The notes below the pieces were generated by a model. The model was not told the DNA's origin and ran no database searches. It saw only the letters and a list, made by a program, of their open reading frames with translations. The translations under genes and the position numbers were made by a program. From Pseudomonas fluorescens (GTDB taxonomy: Bacteria; Pseudomonadota; Gammaproteobacteria; Pseudomonadales; Pseudomonadaceae), in assembly GCF_902498195.1 (NCBI RefSeq), contig NZ_CABVIY010000003.1, positions 496,001 through 560,000 of the forward strand: 64,000 nt of DNA. Direction: 5' to 3'. How positions within the stretch are numbered: the stretch's first letter is position 1; each line of letters opens with the position of its first letter. Of the stretch, positions 1-8,097 are shown in pieces.

Positions 1-2281
1 CACCGCCGACCATCGATTGCCAGCCGTCATCGGTTTTCTTGTAGACGTTGCCATCGTGCCCTGCGTACACGTTGTCGCCGATTTGCGCGGCGCCACTGTT
101 GCGACCGTGCACGCCGCGGTATTGCGTGGTGTCACCGGTATTGGGGTTGTACACGGCGCCCCGGTTGGCGCTGACCTGCGCGCCGGTGCGCGCGTTGCCC
201 GCCGTCACGTGCTGGCCGGCGATCGCCGCGCCACCGGGGCCGACCGCCACGCCACTGCGACCGGCCGCGTAGTTGCCGGTATAGACATTCTGTACGGCGC
301 CGCGCTGGCCGGCCGCCGCGACGCCGGTGCGCGAGTTGTAGGAGGCGCCGACCTGGCCAGCCCAGCGGTTGCCGGTCCAGGCGTTGTAACCGGCGCCGTA
401 GCGACTGTCCGAGGCGCGATCGCCCCACTGACGATAAATATTGCCCGTGGTGCCGGCCCAGCCACCGGGCCCCCAGGCCACCGCGCCGCCGTGATAGCCG
501 TAGGCGACACCGCCCCAGGGCATCGGCGCGGGATACAGGTGCGGGCCCCAGGCATAACCCCATCCATAATTGCCCCACCAGGGGTAAGCGCCCCAACCCC
601 AACCAACTGCCACGGTACTGCCGCCCCAGCTCCATCCAAAACCGAAGCCAAACGTCCAGCCGGTCCATGGCGTATAGCGGATTGCCACGCCGAATCCATA
701 GGTCACCGGCGGCCCGTACCAGACGCTGCCGATCCACGGTGTGTAGGGATAACCGGTGCCGTACACCACCACGCCGCTGACGGGGTCTACGGTGGAGCCC
801 TGATAACCCGGCGTATAACCCACAACCACGGTATCGCCACTGGCCGAATAGACTTTGACGTAGGTGATGTAGTGCATTGGCGAACTTGGTGGAATCGAGT
901 AAATCACCGCAGGCACGGTGGTCGCGACCGACCAGGGACCCTGCACCGAGGTGGCCACGAACCAGACACCGTTTTCGACCGCGTACCAGCTTTGCGGGTC
1001 AACCCGGATGATCGGCGTCGGGCTGTTCACCACGTATGCCAAGGGCGTGTCACTGATGGCCTTGAATTGCGGTTCGCCGTCGAATGCCGGCGGCGTCATC
1101 TTGAGTTGGCTTTTCTTGACGGCCGAGGTCTGTGGGATGGAGGCGGCAATCGCGGCTTCTTTCGCTTGAGGCGTACCGGCGACCGAGGCCTTGACGTTTT
1201 CTTTGGCACTGTCGTCGGGAATGTTGGCAAAGTCCGCCGGCAATTTATCGGCCGGCACGAAGCTCCATGGCCCTTGCATGTCCTGGGCGCGGAACCAGCG
1301 TCCGGAGATCAGCAGATAGCTGTCCTGGTCGCCGATCTCCTTGAAAATGTGCCCGGTGGTGTTGGTCACGTAGAGCAGTTGGGTGCCCTGGATCGGCAGC
1401 CATTGCGCGGCGCCGTCCGTGACGATCAGTTCCGTCGGCGCCGTGGCGATATGAATCTGTGGCACCGGAGGTTTGGTCAGTGACGGAATCTGGTCCTTCG
1501 GATCGCTCTGGCCAGTCAGCAGGTCGACCTGGCGGCCCTGGATGGCGGCATTTTTGGCTTTTTCCAGTTCAGCCGACGGTGAGGGCAGCGGCGCATAGGG
1601 CCCGCTCAACCCATCCGCTACCATCCAGCCATCAAACACGTGCAGGTAGTGTTTGCCCTGGGCGTCCTTGAGCAGCAGCGGCCGGGTATTGATGACTCGT
1701 TGCAATGCAGTGCTCTCGACCGGGCGATAGGCCGGCTCGCCATCGATGTACACCAGCATTGCAGGCACTTCGGACGTGATGATGGTCGGCGGGGTGTTTT
1801 CGATCGGCTCGCGGCTGGATTGCCGCTCGGCGGCGATCGCGCCCACGGCAGCCTCGAGTTGATCCAGGGGAATCATCTTCGTGCGATTCGCCGCATCCTT
1901 TTTCAATGTGGCGATCCAGCTGTCGGCCTTTGCCGCGCTTGAAGGGAAATCGGCTTTGGTCAGGGTGTATTGATCGAGCGCGACCCAGCGGGTTGCCTTG
2001 TCGACCAGCGTATGGGCGCTGAACTGCACGATGCCGTAGGTGGACTTGCCATCCGCCGCCGTGGCTTCGACCGCTGCCCGTCCCTGCAGGGTGTAGCCGT
2101 CCCAACTGTCGAGTTGCGGTTGATAGAGGGTCAGCCGGGTGTCGCCGCTGGTCAGCACCTGGGGCCAGCCTGGGCTATCAGGGGCAGGTGCAGTGGCGGT
2201 TTGGGCCGGCGCGGCCTCAACGTTCGTGAACACCAGCAGACAGAGCATCAGCCAAGCGGTTAGCGAGCGTAGGTGAGGCAT
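1..2281 (-). CDS. large secreted Gly/Trp/Tyr-rich protein, 3' end outside window
   Basis: An open frame runs from an ATG at 2281 off the left edge (760 codons visible). It starts with a signal peptide (MPHLRSLTAWLMLCLLVF, cleavage likely after VEA). Residues up to about 480 contain three related segments of the kind W-(F/M)-x-A...GPW or GPY (DGWMVADGLSGPY, GRWFRAQDMQGPW, GVWFVATSVQGPW). After that comes a region rich in Gly, Trp and Tyr (for example FGFGFGWSWGG), then degenerate repeats with motifs such as YNAWTGN, YNSRTG, VYTGNYAAGR and YNPNTGD. It resembles Pseudomonas proteins annotated as carbohydrate-binding family V/XII. That name is remembered, not tested, and no catalytic motif is visible. 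Location is inferred to be periplasmic or extracellular. The opposite strand also carries a long open frame here, but only this frame has a signal peptide and coherent repeats. Confidence 0.75.
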   Translation of the reverse strand, partial: MPHLRSLTAWLMLCLLVFTNVEAAPAQTATAPAPDSPGWPQVLTSGDTRLTLYQPQLDSWDGYTLQGRAAVEATAADGKSTYGIVQFSAHTLVDKATRWVALDQYTLTKADFPSSAAKADSWIATLKKDAANRTKMIPLDQLEAAVGAIAAERQSSREPIENTPPTIITSEVPAMLVYIDGEPAYRPVESTALQRVINTRPLLLKDAQGKHYLHVFDGWMVADGLSGPYAPLPSPSAELEKAKNAAIQGRQVDLLTGQSDPKDQIPSLTKPPVPQIHIATAPTELIVTDGAAQWLPIQGTQLLYVTNTTGHIFKEIGDQDSYLLISGRWFRAQDMQGPWSFVPADKLPADFANIPDDSAKENVKASVAGTPQAKEAAIAASIPQTSAVKKSQLKMTPPAFDGEPQFKAISDTPLAYVVNSPTPIIRVDPQSWYAVENGVWFVATSVQGPWSVATTVPAVIYSIPPSSPMHYITYVKVYSASGDTVVVGYTPGYQGSTVDPVSGVVVYGTGYPYTPWIGSVWYGPPVTYGFGVAIRYTPWTGWTFGFGFGWSWGGSTVAVGWGWGAYPWWGNYGWGYAWGPHLYPAPMPWGGVAYGYHGGAVAWGPGGWAGTTGNIYRQWGDRASDSRYGAGYNAWTGNRWAGQVGASYNSRTGVAAAGQRGAVQNVYTGNYAAGRSGVAVGPGGAAIAGQHVTAGNARTGAQVSANRGAVYNPNTGDTTQYRGVHGRNSGAAQIGDNVYAGHDGNVYKKTDDGWQSMVGG

Positions 2282-2457
2282 AGTCAACTCCATCGACAGG
2301 ACAGGGCTTGCAGCTTTCAGCGCCGCGAAAAAAGCATAGCCGTCGGCGATGGAAAAACCCGGCGGTGCGCTGAATTGGCTTAAAGTCGAGTACGGTATTT
2401 TTTTGCGATGTGGTATTTAATTCCGATCACAACAGGTGAACCCACCAGGAGGCAGTC

Positions 2458-3441
2458 ATGTTCCAAGGCATCTTGATCGACAAAGACGACAGCGGTTACC
2501 GCGCCACACTGCAAGAGATCAGTGACGATCAACTGCCCGAAGGCGATGTGACAGTCCGTGTGGCCTACAGCACGTTAAATTTCAAGGATGGCCTGGCGAT
2601 CACCGGCAGCAGCCCGGTGGTGCGAAAATTCCCGATGGTGCCGGGTATTGATCTGGCGGGGACTGTCGAAGTCAGTGGGCATCCGGACTACAAGGTCGGT
2701 GACAAAGTCCTGCTCAACGGCTGGGGCGTGGGCGAAGGGCATTGGGGTGGCCTGGCGCAAAAAGCACGGCTCAATGGGGATTGGCTGATTGCGCTACCCC
2801 CGGCCTTTACCGCCGCGCAAGCCATGGCCATCGGCACTGCCGGTTACACAGCGATGCTGAGTATCCTGGCGCTGGAACATAACGGAGTGACACCCGGGCA
2901 GGGCGAGGTATTGGTCACGGGCGCCAACGGCGGCGTGGGCAGTTTCGCCATCGCGCTGCTGAGCAGGCTGGGTTACCGGGTGGTCGCGTCCACCGGTCGC
3001 ACCTCGGAGCACGACTACCTCAAGCAACTGGGCGCCAGCGACATCATTGATCGCGCCACGCTGTCCGAGCCGGGCAAGCCCCTGGCCAAGGAGCGCTGGG
3101 CGGCGGTTATCGATTCGGTGGGCAGCCACACCCTGGCCAACGCCTGTGCCAGCACCCGGGCCAATGGCACCGTTGCTGCTTGTGGCCTGGCCCAAGGCAT
3201 GGATTTTCCGGCCTCCGTCGCCCCCTTCATCCTGCGCGGCGTAACCCTGGCCGGCATCAACAGCGTGACGCAACCCAAGGCCAAGCGCGTGGAGGCCTGG
3301 GCGCGACTGGCGCAGGACCTGGATTTCAACCTGCTGCCATTGATCAGCCATGAAATCGGCTTGAGCGAAGCCATCGAGGCGGCACCGCGCCTGCTGGCCG
3401 GACAATTGCGCGGGCGGGTGGTGGTGGATGTGAATCGCTGA
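2458..3441 (+). CDS. acuI: AcuI/YhdH-type NADPH-dependent acrylyl-CoA reductase / quinone oxidoreductase
   Basis: A 327-residue zinc-free medium-chain dehydrogenase/reductase, the usual length for the YhdH/AcuI family. The N-terminal GroES-like half (about 1-120) has the family motifs YSTLNFKDGLAITG and PGIDLAGTV. The Rossmann half carries the NADPH loop VTGANGGVGSFA near residue 150 and the family-type GINSVTQP segment near 265. AcuI reduces acryloyl-CoA to propionyl-CoA with NADPH, and YhdH proteins were earlier called quinone oxidoreductases. Substrate here is inferred from family only. The ATG at 2458 follows CCAGGAGGCAG, a strong ribosome binding site. It stands alone, with a REP pair just downstream. 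Confidence 0.88.
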   Translation: MFQGILIDKDDSGYRATLQEISDDQLPEGDVTVRVAYSTLNFKDGLAITGSSPVVRKFPMVPGIDLAGTVEVSGHPDYKVGDKVLLNGWGVGEGHWGGLAQKARLNGDWLIALPPAFTAAQAMAIGTAGYTAMLSILALEHNGVTPGQGEVLVTGANGGVGSFAIALLSRLGYRVVASTGRTSEHDYLKQLGASDIIDRATLSEPGKPLAKERWAAVIDSVGSHTLANACASTRANGTVAACGLAQGMDFPASVAPFILRGVTLAGINSVTQPKAKRVEAWARLAQDLDFNLLPLISHEIGLSEAIEAAPRLLAGQLRGRVVVDVNR

Positions 3442-3457
3442 TTGAACACAAAACCCC

Positions 3458-3567
3458 TGTAGGAGCGAGCATGCTCGCGATGGTCGCGATGGTCGCCAGC
3501 GCACCGCGTTCATCCGGCAAGCACGCGTCATCGTTGGCGACCATCGCGAATGTGCTCGCTCCTGTAA
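3458..3567. repeat. REP pair (BIME-like), GAGCATGCTCGC type
   Basis: Two inverted copies of a REP unit (TGTAGGAGCGAGCATGCTCG at 3458 and its near reverse complement ending at 3567) flank a short spacer. They lie between the convergent acuI and ada genes, the usual site for such elements in Pseudomonas. Confidence 0.85.
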
Positions 3568-3570
3568 GGG

Positions 3571-4638
3571 CTATGTGTGGCTTTCCCGATCCAGCAACTG
3601 CCGCTTGCGCTCCACCCCCCAGCGATACCCCGACAGATTGCCATCGCTGCGCACCACGCGGTGGCAGGGGATTGCCACGGCCAGGCTGTTCGCACCGCAG
3701 GCCTGTGCCACGGCGCGGACGGCTTTCGGGCAGCCGATGCGCCGGGCGATATCGGCATAGCTGGCGGTGCTGCCGGCGGGAATCTCCCGCAAGGCTTGCC
3801 AGACCCGTTCCTGAAACGCCGTACCCCGTACATCCAGTGGCAAGTCCAGGCCCAGGGCCGGGGCTTCGATAAAGCCGACGACCCGGGCGATCAACTGTTC
3901 GAAGCCTCGATCGGCGCCAATCAGATTGGCCCGGCGAAACCTGTCCTGCAGGTCACAGACCAATTGCTGCGGATCATCACCCAACAGGATCGCGCACACC
4001 CCGCGTTCGCTCTGCGCCACCAGGATTGCCCCGAGCGAGCACTGGCCAACCGCAAAACGGATGTCGTTGTTCTGGCCGGCGGCGCGGTAATCGGCCGGTT
4101 TCATGCCCAGGACCTGATCCGCCGCTTCATAGAAACGACTGTTGGAGTTGAAGCCGGCATCGTACAAGGCGTCGGTGACCGAACGGCCATCCGCCAGCCG
4201 TTCGCGCACCCGGCGTGATCGATGGGCCGCGGCGTAACCCCTGGGCGTCAGGCCGGTCACCGCCTTGAACACCCGGTGGAAGTGAAAGCTGCTCAGCCCC
4301 GCGACACGGGCCAGTTCGTTCAGCGCGGGCAGGGCTTCGGCGGCTTCGATCTGCCGGCACGCGGCGGCCACGGTGGCGGCATGTCGGGCGGCAAGCTCGG
4401 TTTGATCCTTGGCCGCGCGTTTGCTCGGACGGTAGCCTGCGGCTTGCGCCAGTTCGGCGGTGTCGAAGAACTCGACATTCTGCGGTTTCGGCAAGCGCGC
4501 CAGGCTGCTGGGATTGCAGTAGACCCCGGTGGTCTTCACCGCGTACACAAACTGCCCGTCCGCCTGTGGATCGCGGGCGACCACAGCGGCCCAGCGGGGA
4601 TCGTGTTCGGTGGTGATGGTTGTCGATTGGCTTGTCAT
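3571..4638 (-). CDS. ada: Ada: O6-methylguanine-DNA methyltransferase / AraC-type activator with degenerate zinc site
   Basis: 355 residues in the three-part Ada layout: N-terminal phosphotriester domain (about 1-80), AraC helix-turn-helix (about 95-185) and C-terminal methyltransferase (about 195-355) with the acceptor motif IPCHRVV at Cys325. The start at 4638 is preceded by AAAGGA; an upstream in-frame ATG at 4686 has no good site and would add 16 unconserved residues. Of the four cysteines that bind zinc in E. coli Ada (38, 42, 69, 72), only the first is kept (Cys41 in VYCNPSSLAR). The others are Ser45, Ser72 and Ala75 (YRPSKRAAK). The C-terminal repair activity should be intact, while N-terminal methylphosphotriester repair and methylation-switched activation are doubtful. 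It lies downstream of alkB on the same strand, with its own Ada-box-like motif. Confidence 0.9.
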   Translation of the reverse strand: MTSQSTTITTEHDPRWAAVVARDPQADGQFVYAVKTTGVYCNPSSLARLPKPQNVEFFDTAELAQAAGYRPSKRAAKDQTELAARHAATVAAACRQIEAAEALPALNELARVAGLSSFHFHRVFKAVTGLTPRGYAAAHRSRRVRERLADGRSVTDALYDAGFNSNSRFYEAADQVLGMKPADYRAAGQNNDIRFAVGQCSLGAILVAQSERGVCAILLGDDPQQLVCDLQDRFRRANLIGADRGFEQLIARVVGFIEAPALGLDLPLDVRGTAFQERVWQALREIPAGSTASYADIARRIGCPKAVRAVAQACGANSLAVAIPCHRVVRSDGNLSGYRWGVERKRQLLDRESHT

Positions 4639-4692
4639 GGCTTTACATCCTTTGACCCGTTTCCCGCAGATTAACCACCTGCCCATGCCCCC

Positions 4693-4720
4693 ACACTCCG
4701 GCGCTTGCGATCAAACTCCG
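4693..4720 (-). promoter_or_regulatory. Ada-box-like motif upstream of ada (copy 1 of 2)
   Basis: This 28-bp segment recurs with two mismatches at 6226-6253. Read on the minus strand it contains AGT-N6-GCAA, one base off the AAT-N6-GCAA pattern of the E. coli Ada operator. It lies 55 bp upstream of the ada start codon, in the space between alkB and ada. Binding by this Ada protein is inferred. Confidence 0.5.
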
Positions 4721-4725
4721 GGGCG

Positions 4726-5391
4726 TCATCCGGCGCGTCGAAACGTGAAGTTGATCCGTTGTTCGCCGAGGCGCGGGTGCTGGCCGTCCTTGATCGGCAG
4801 GACCCCGTGATAACGCAGGCGATCCACACCGCCCCAGACCACGATGTCGCCATGCAGCAACGGCACTCGCTGGCTTTTATCGCTGCGGGCGAAGCCGCCG
4901 AACAGGAACATCGCCGGCAACCCCAGCGACACCGACACAATAGGCGCCGCATAGGACTTTTCGTCCTTGTCCTGATGCAATGACATTTTCGCCCCCGGGA
5001 CATAGCGGTTGATCAGGCAGGAATCCGGGATAAACCCGGTAAAGCCCGCTGCTTGAGCCGCTGCTTGCGCCAGCTTGAAAAATATATCGGGCATGGGCGG
5101 CCAGGGCAGGTCGCTCTGCGGATCGTTGCGGGTGTAGCGATAGCCGTTGCGGTCGGTGGTCCAGCCCCAGGTCCCGCAACTGCTCAGGGCGACCGACATG
5201 GTAAAACCGCCAGGGGTGACCATTTGCCGAAACGGCGCCGCCGCCAGCACGGCCTCCAGCGCCGGCAGCAAGCGCTCCAGCCAGGGCAGGGCAAAGCCTC
5301 TCAAGACAAAGGATTGCTCGCCGATCCGATCGCGCCGGGCTTGCTGCTCGGGCTCTGCATCGGCGAACAAATCAAGGGTAGTGGGGCTCAT
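4726..5391 (-). CDS. alkB: AlkB, 2-oxoglutarate/Fe(II) DNA-alkylation demethylase
   Basis: 221 residues with the AlkB fold signature. The iron ligands are His139 and Asp141 (SLHQDKDE) and His195 (RLRYHGVLP), and the oxoglutarate-binding arginines are Arg212 and Arg218 near the C-terminus (RINFTFRR). AlkB oxidatively removes methyl groups from 1-methyladenine and 3-methylcytosine in DNA and RNA. The gene starts 5 bp after the stop of the second oxygenase gene at 5397-6101 and is followed by ada, so the three form an alkylation-response block on one strand. An Ada-box-like motif stands upstream of both transcription units. Confidence 0.95.
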   Translation of the reverse strand: MSPTTLDLFADAEPEQQARRDRIGEQSFVLRGFALPWLERLLPALEAVLAAAPFRQMVTPGGFTMSVALSSCGTWGWTTDRNGYRYTRNDPQSDLPWPPMPDIFFKLAQAAAQAAGFTGFIPDSCLINRYVPGAKMSLHQDKDEKSYAAPIVSVSLGLPAMFLFGGFARSDKSQRVPLLHGDIVVWGGVDRLRYHGVLPIKDGQHPRLGEQRINFTFRRAG

Positions 5392-5396
5392 GGGGT

Positions 5397-6101
5397 TCAG
5401 GACGCGTCGTGAAAGATAATGCCAAGGGTATGCCGTTTTCCGCTGTGCAGGCGACTGACGCCGTGGCGCAGGGTCACCCGGTAGAAACCCCGTGCGCCCT
5501 GGACCGGGCGCTGGTTGACCGCAAAGATCACCGCATCCCCTTTTTTCAGGTCGACGACCTGCGGGCGTGACTGCATGCGCGGGCGCTGCTCGGTCATCAC
5601 AAACTCGCCACCGGTGAAATCTTCACCCGGTTCTGACAGAAGAATCGCCACTTGTAATGGAAACACCTGTTCGCCGTACAGATCCTGATGCAGGCAGTTG
5701 TAGTCCTGCGGCCCGTATTGCAGCAACAAGGGCGTCGGACGTAGCTGACCAGCGGCATGACAACGGTCGAGGAAGGCTTCATGGCTTGGCGGGAAACGGC
5801 TCGGCAGCCCCATCTGCTCATGCCAGCGATTGGCAATCGGGATAAGTCGCGGGTAGAGCGCGCTGCGCAGGCGAGCCACCAGCCGCGGCAGCGGGTAGCT
5901 GAAATATTTGTACTCGCCACGACCGAAACCGTGACGGGCCATGATCACGTGCGAACGAAAGGGCTCGGCGCGGGGGTACAAGGCGCTGAGTTCGTCACAG
6001 GCCTTGTGGCTCAACAGCGACGGGATGACGGCGCAGCCATCCTGGTCGAGTTGCTGTTCCAGCATCGCCCAATCGAGTTGGTCCAGGTAGCGCTCGCTCA
6101 T
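5397..6101 (-). CDS. 2-oxoglutarate/Fe(II) oxygenase of the Oxygenase-NA (former DUF2086) family
   Basis: 234 residues from the ATG at 6101; the open frame extends upstream to 6221, but those residues are not family-like. Visible motifs are YNCLHQDLYGE (His-x-Asp iron ligands), FTGGEFVMTEQRPR, GDAVIFAVNQRPV, and the distal LRHGVSRLHSGKRHTLG with the second His and the oxoglutarate arginine. These match the family remembered as PF09859, described as oxygenases related to AlkB. The substrate is unknown to me. Its stop lies 5 bp from the alkB start, so the two are almost certainly co-transcribed, with this gene first. That placement supports a role in alkylation damage or its consequences. Confidence 0.82.
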   Translation of the reverse strand: MSERYLDQLDWAMLEQQLDQDGCAVIPSLLSHKACDELSALYPRAEPFRSHVIMARHGFGRGEYKYFSYPLPRLVARLRSALYPRLIPIANRWHEQMGLPSRFPPSHEAFLDRCHAAGQLRPTPLLLQYGPQDYNCLHQDLYGEQVFPLQVAILLSEPGEDFTGGEFVMTEQRPRMQSRPQVVDLKKGDAVIFAVNQRPVQGARGFYRVTLRHGVSRLHSGKRHTLGIIFHDAS

Positions 6102-6225
6102 TGGCAGGCCTCGCCATGGCGTGCTGTCAATGAACAATGGATAAAGCGGGTGCAACCGGTGGACATCGCGCTGACTCCTTGACCCAAGGGTGAAGTGGCC
6201 AGTGTGGAACGCGCCGAACATGCAA

Positions 6226-6253
6226 ACACTCCGGCGCTTGCGGTCAAATTCCG
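6226..6253 (-). promoter_or_regulatory. Ada-box-like motif upstream of the oxygenase-alkB unit (copy 2 of 2)
   Basis: On the minus strand this segment reads AATTTGACCGCAA, an exact AAT-N6-GCAA match to the E. coli Ada operator pattern. It matches the 4693-4720 copy in 26 of 28 positions and lies about 125 bp upstream of the oxygenase start. It suggests that Ada controls the oxygenase-alkB operon as well as itself. Confidence 0.55.
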
Positions 6254-6264
6254 CCGTCGGGGCG

Positions 6265-6435
6265 TTACAGGGCCTTGCTGACGCTGATCTCGCTGATCAC
6301 GTCTTCGCCCTGGCCATGCAGGGCGTCGAGCGCAGCCTTGGCTTCGGCTTCGGTGCCGTTTTCCAGCTGGGCGAATTCGAAGCGGCGTTCGCCGTTGAGT
6401 TTGTACTTGATGACGTATTTGGTCGTCTGGGCCAC
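6265..6435 (-). CDS. 56-residue conserved-looking protein, GTG start
   Basis: A small gene on the minus strand starting with GTG at 6435, 8 bp after a strong AGGAAGG ribosome binding site. The product begins MAQTTKYVIKYKLNGERRFE and ends ISEISVSKAL. It is small and mixed-charge, with no signal peptide or membrane segment. The DUF1883 gene stops at 6478, 42 bp upstream on the same strand, so the two are probably co-transcribed. I do not recognise the family. Confidence 0.7.
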   Translation of the reverse strand: MAQTTKYVIKYKLNGERRFEFAQLENGTEAEAKAALDALHGQGEDVISEISVSKAL

Positions 6436-6477
6436 GGTCTACCTTCCTGACAGTGTGTTTACGAGCGGGAGCGTCAC

Positions 6478-6780
6478 TCAGCTGAGTTTCGAGCTGGAGC
6501 GGCGGATAATCTTGATCGAGTGGGTCAGGGTCGGCTTGCGGGTGACGCTGATCGCCCGGCGATTGACGGTGTCGATGGTGATGTTCCAGAAACCGGTACT
6601 CGGCGCCGTGATGCGGGCCGGGAAGGTGTCGAATGCGCCACCGTGGTAAGTATGGCGGCCACCATTTTTGAAGCTGCGGAAGTTCGCGTCGTTCATCAAA
6701 CGGATGTTGCACATCTGCGAGCATTGAATGACGACAATGTCGTCTTCGTTGAGGTGCTCGCGCTGGTGAATAAATTTCAT
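6478..6780 (-). CDS. DUF1883 domain protein
   Basis: 100 residues from the ATG at 6780, which follows GGAGG at ideal spacing; an in-frame ATG 30 bp upstream lacks a site. The body (MKFIHQREHLNEDDIVVIQC ... NGGRHTYHGGAF ... GFWNITIDTVNRR) is typical of DUF1883, a small beta-rich domain of unknown function. The last 25 residues are basic and Ser-rich. There is no signal peptide. It leads the small gene at 6265-6435. Confidence 0.82.
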   Translation of the reverse strand: MKFIHQREHLNEDDIVVIQCSQMCNIRLMNDANFRSFKNGGRHTYHGGAFDTFPARITAPSTGFWNITIDTVNRRAISVTRKPTLTHSIKIIRRSSSKLS

Positions 6781-7005
6781 GGGCGCCTCCAGAAGGGCTT
6801 TTTCTACCAAATCAAAACGATAGCAATGGGTCGATGGGGCGCAGTTTATCAGCCCGCACGCCTTAATATCCGGCTGTCGAGGCCCGCTTTGACAATTTAA
6901 AGCGCTTATTGGGCGTTTGGTGAGGATTAAAAGCTGGCTTTAATGCACTGCACCCGGAGAAAAACCGCATCCTTGCTGTCGGAGGGTCTTTATCGGAGGT
7001 TTCGT

Positions 7006-7362
7006 ATGAAGTGGGGTGTGTGGGTCTTGCCATTGGCGTTGGCGACAAGTGGTTGCGCAAGTGTCTCGGAGATCAACGAGACGTTGCCCACCATGAACGT
7101 GATTTCAGGCAAGAAACCCCTTGAGTACGCGCAATGCCTGAGCGAAAAACTCGCCGACAGCCGTGGCGCCTTGCAAATCGAGCCACAGAAAAACGGCGTG
7201 CGGGTGATCGTGCCGCAGAAATTGTCATCCGGGCCGGCCGCGGTGTTCGACATTGAAGAACGCTCCGGTGGCAGCGGCATCAAGCTCCATGAACGCATCT
7301 CCAATGTGCCGGTGCGTCCCCGTGATGTACGCAATGCCGCGACCGCGTGCATTTCCGGCTGA
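7006..7362 (+). CDS. putative lipoprotein
   Basis: 118 residues from the ATG at 7006, preceded by CGGAGGTTTCGT; the in-frame ATG at 6943 lacks a site and precedes the signal peptide. The N-terminus (MKWGVWVLPLALATSGCAS) is a lipoprotein-type signal with Cys at about residue 17. The box is imperfect because Thr sits at -3. The mature part has a conserved-looking IEPQKNGVRVIVPQK segment. Function is unknown and the location is predicted to be the cell envelope. Confidence 0.7.
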   Translation: MKWGVWVLPLALATSGCASVSEINETLPTMNVISGKKPLEYAQCLSEKLADSRGALQIEPQKNGVRVIVPQKLSSGPAAVFDIEERSGGSGIKLHERISNVPVRPRDVRNAATACISG

Positions 7363-7434
7363 TAGACTACCCGCATTCAACACCCATGCCGTCAAAGTGC
7401 TGCTTTGGCGGCATTGTCATTTCTGGAGTGGGGC

Positions 7435-7665
7435 ATGAAGCGAGAGCGGGTACGGGAGCGGCACGCAGAGGGGCTTATCTGTGCCACCCATGTGATTCAG
7501 AACCCGGCGAATCCGGGGGAATGGATCGTGTTTTTCAAGAAGAGCGCCGGACGCAGTTTTTTCCTGGTGGATGACCACGATGAAGTGGAATCCTTCGCGC
7601 GCCTGGACGACCTGATCGAAACCGTGCGCGGCCTGGGCATCAAGTTCGCCGAAATCCACATGTAG
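7435..7665 (+). CDS. 76-residue hypothetical protein
   Basis: Starts at the ATG at 7435 after TGGAGTGGGGC. The product begins MKRERVRERHAEGLICATHV and includes EWIVFFKKSAGRSFFLVDD. It appears soluble, with no signal peptide and an acidic C-terminal half. I do not recognise a family. It ends 11 bp from the convergent lipoprotein gene at 7677. Confidence 0.65.
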   Translation: MKRERVRERHAEGLICATHVIQNPANPGEWIVFFKKSAGRSFFLVDDHDEVESFARLDDLIETVRGLGIKFAEIHM

Positions 7666-7676
7666 GGCAGGGCGCC

Positions 7677-7958
7677 TTACTTGCAGACCACCACCACGCT
7701 GCGGTTCTTGTAGTTGCCGACGTCAACGCCCAGGGTCTTGTCGCTTTCCTTGGGCGCCGGGGTGCCATCGGTACCCACGATGCGGTAGCCGGTGCCGGCG
7801 CAGGAGGCGTCGGCCTTTTCATAGCAGCTCGCCCATGAATTGGCTTCCCCGGAGCAATCGATGGCCAGGCCCTGTTCGCCATTATTCAGGTAGGTGGTTT
7901 CGGATGTTGCACAGCCACTCAGGGCCAATATCGCGATCAATGGCAAAAATTTCGTCAT
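7677..7958 (-). CDS. small Cys-containing lipoprotein
   Basis: 93 residues with a clean lipoprotein signal: MTKFLPLIAILALSGCATS, lipobox LSGC, modified Cys at residue 16. The mature part has four further cysteines (DCSG, SCYEK, SCAG and the C-terminal VVCK), which could form two disulfides in the periplasm. It contains a YRIVGTDG segment. The function is unknown. Confidence 0.75.
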   Translation of the reverse strand: MTKFLPLIAILALSGCATSETTYLNNGEQGLAIDCSGEANSWASCYEKADASCAGTGYRIVGTDGTPAPKESDKTLGVDVGNYKNRSVVVVCK

Positions 7959-8050
7959 GGGTAGGTCGTCGTCATAGGGGTGGGCAAAGGCTGTGACAGC
8001 GCCAGATGCAAAAGGTTATAGCTAAAGGCCACTTCCGTTGCACGAACACC

Positions 8051-8077
8051 AAAAAAGCCCTGCGCAAGGGCAGGGCT
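8051..8077 (-). terminator. rho-independent terminator for the gene at 8098-8286
   Basis: On the minus strand AGCCCTGC and GCAGGGCT form a stem around a short loop, followed by six T residues. It lies 20 bp past the stop codon of the small gene. Confidence 0.8.
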
Positions 8078-8097
8078 GTGAACACGCAGGCTTGTGA

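Noticed and set aside
17..1483. Plus-strand open frame of 488 codons at the left edge
   Set aside because: It is the shadow of the minus-strand secreted protein, which has a signal peptide and repeats. The plus frame is Ala/Gly/Val-rich without motifs.
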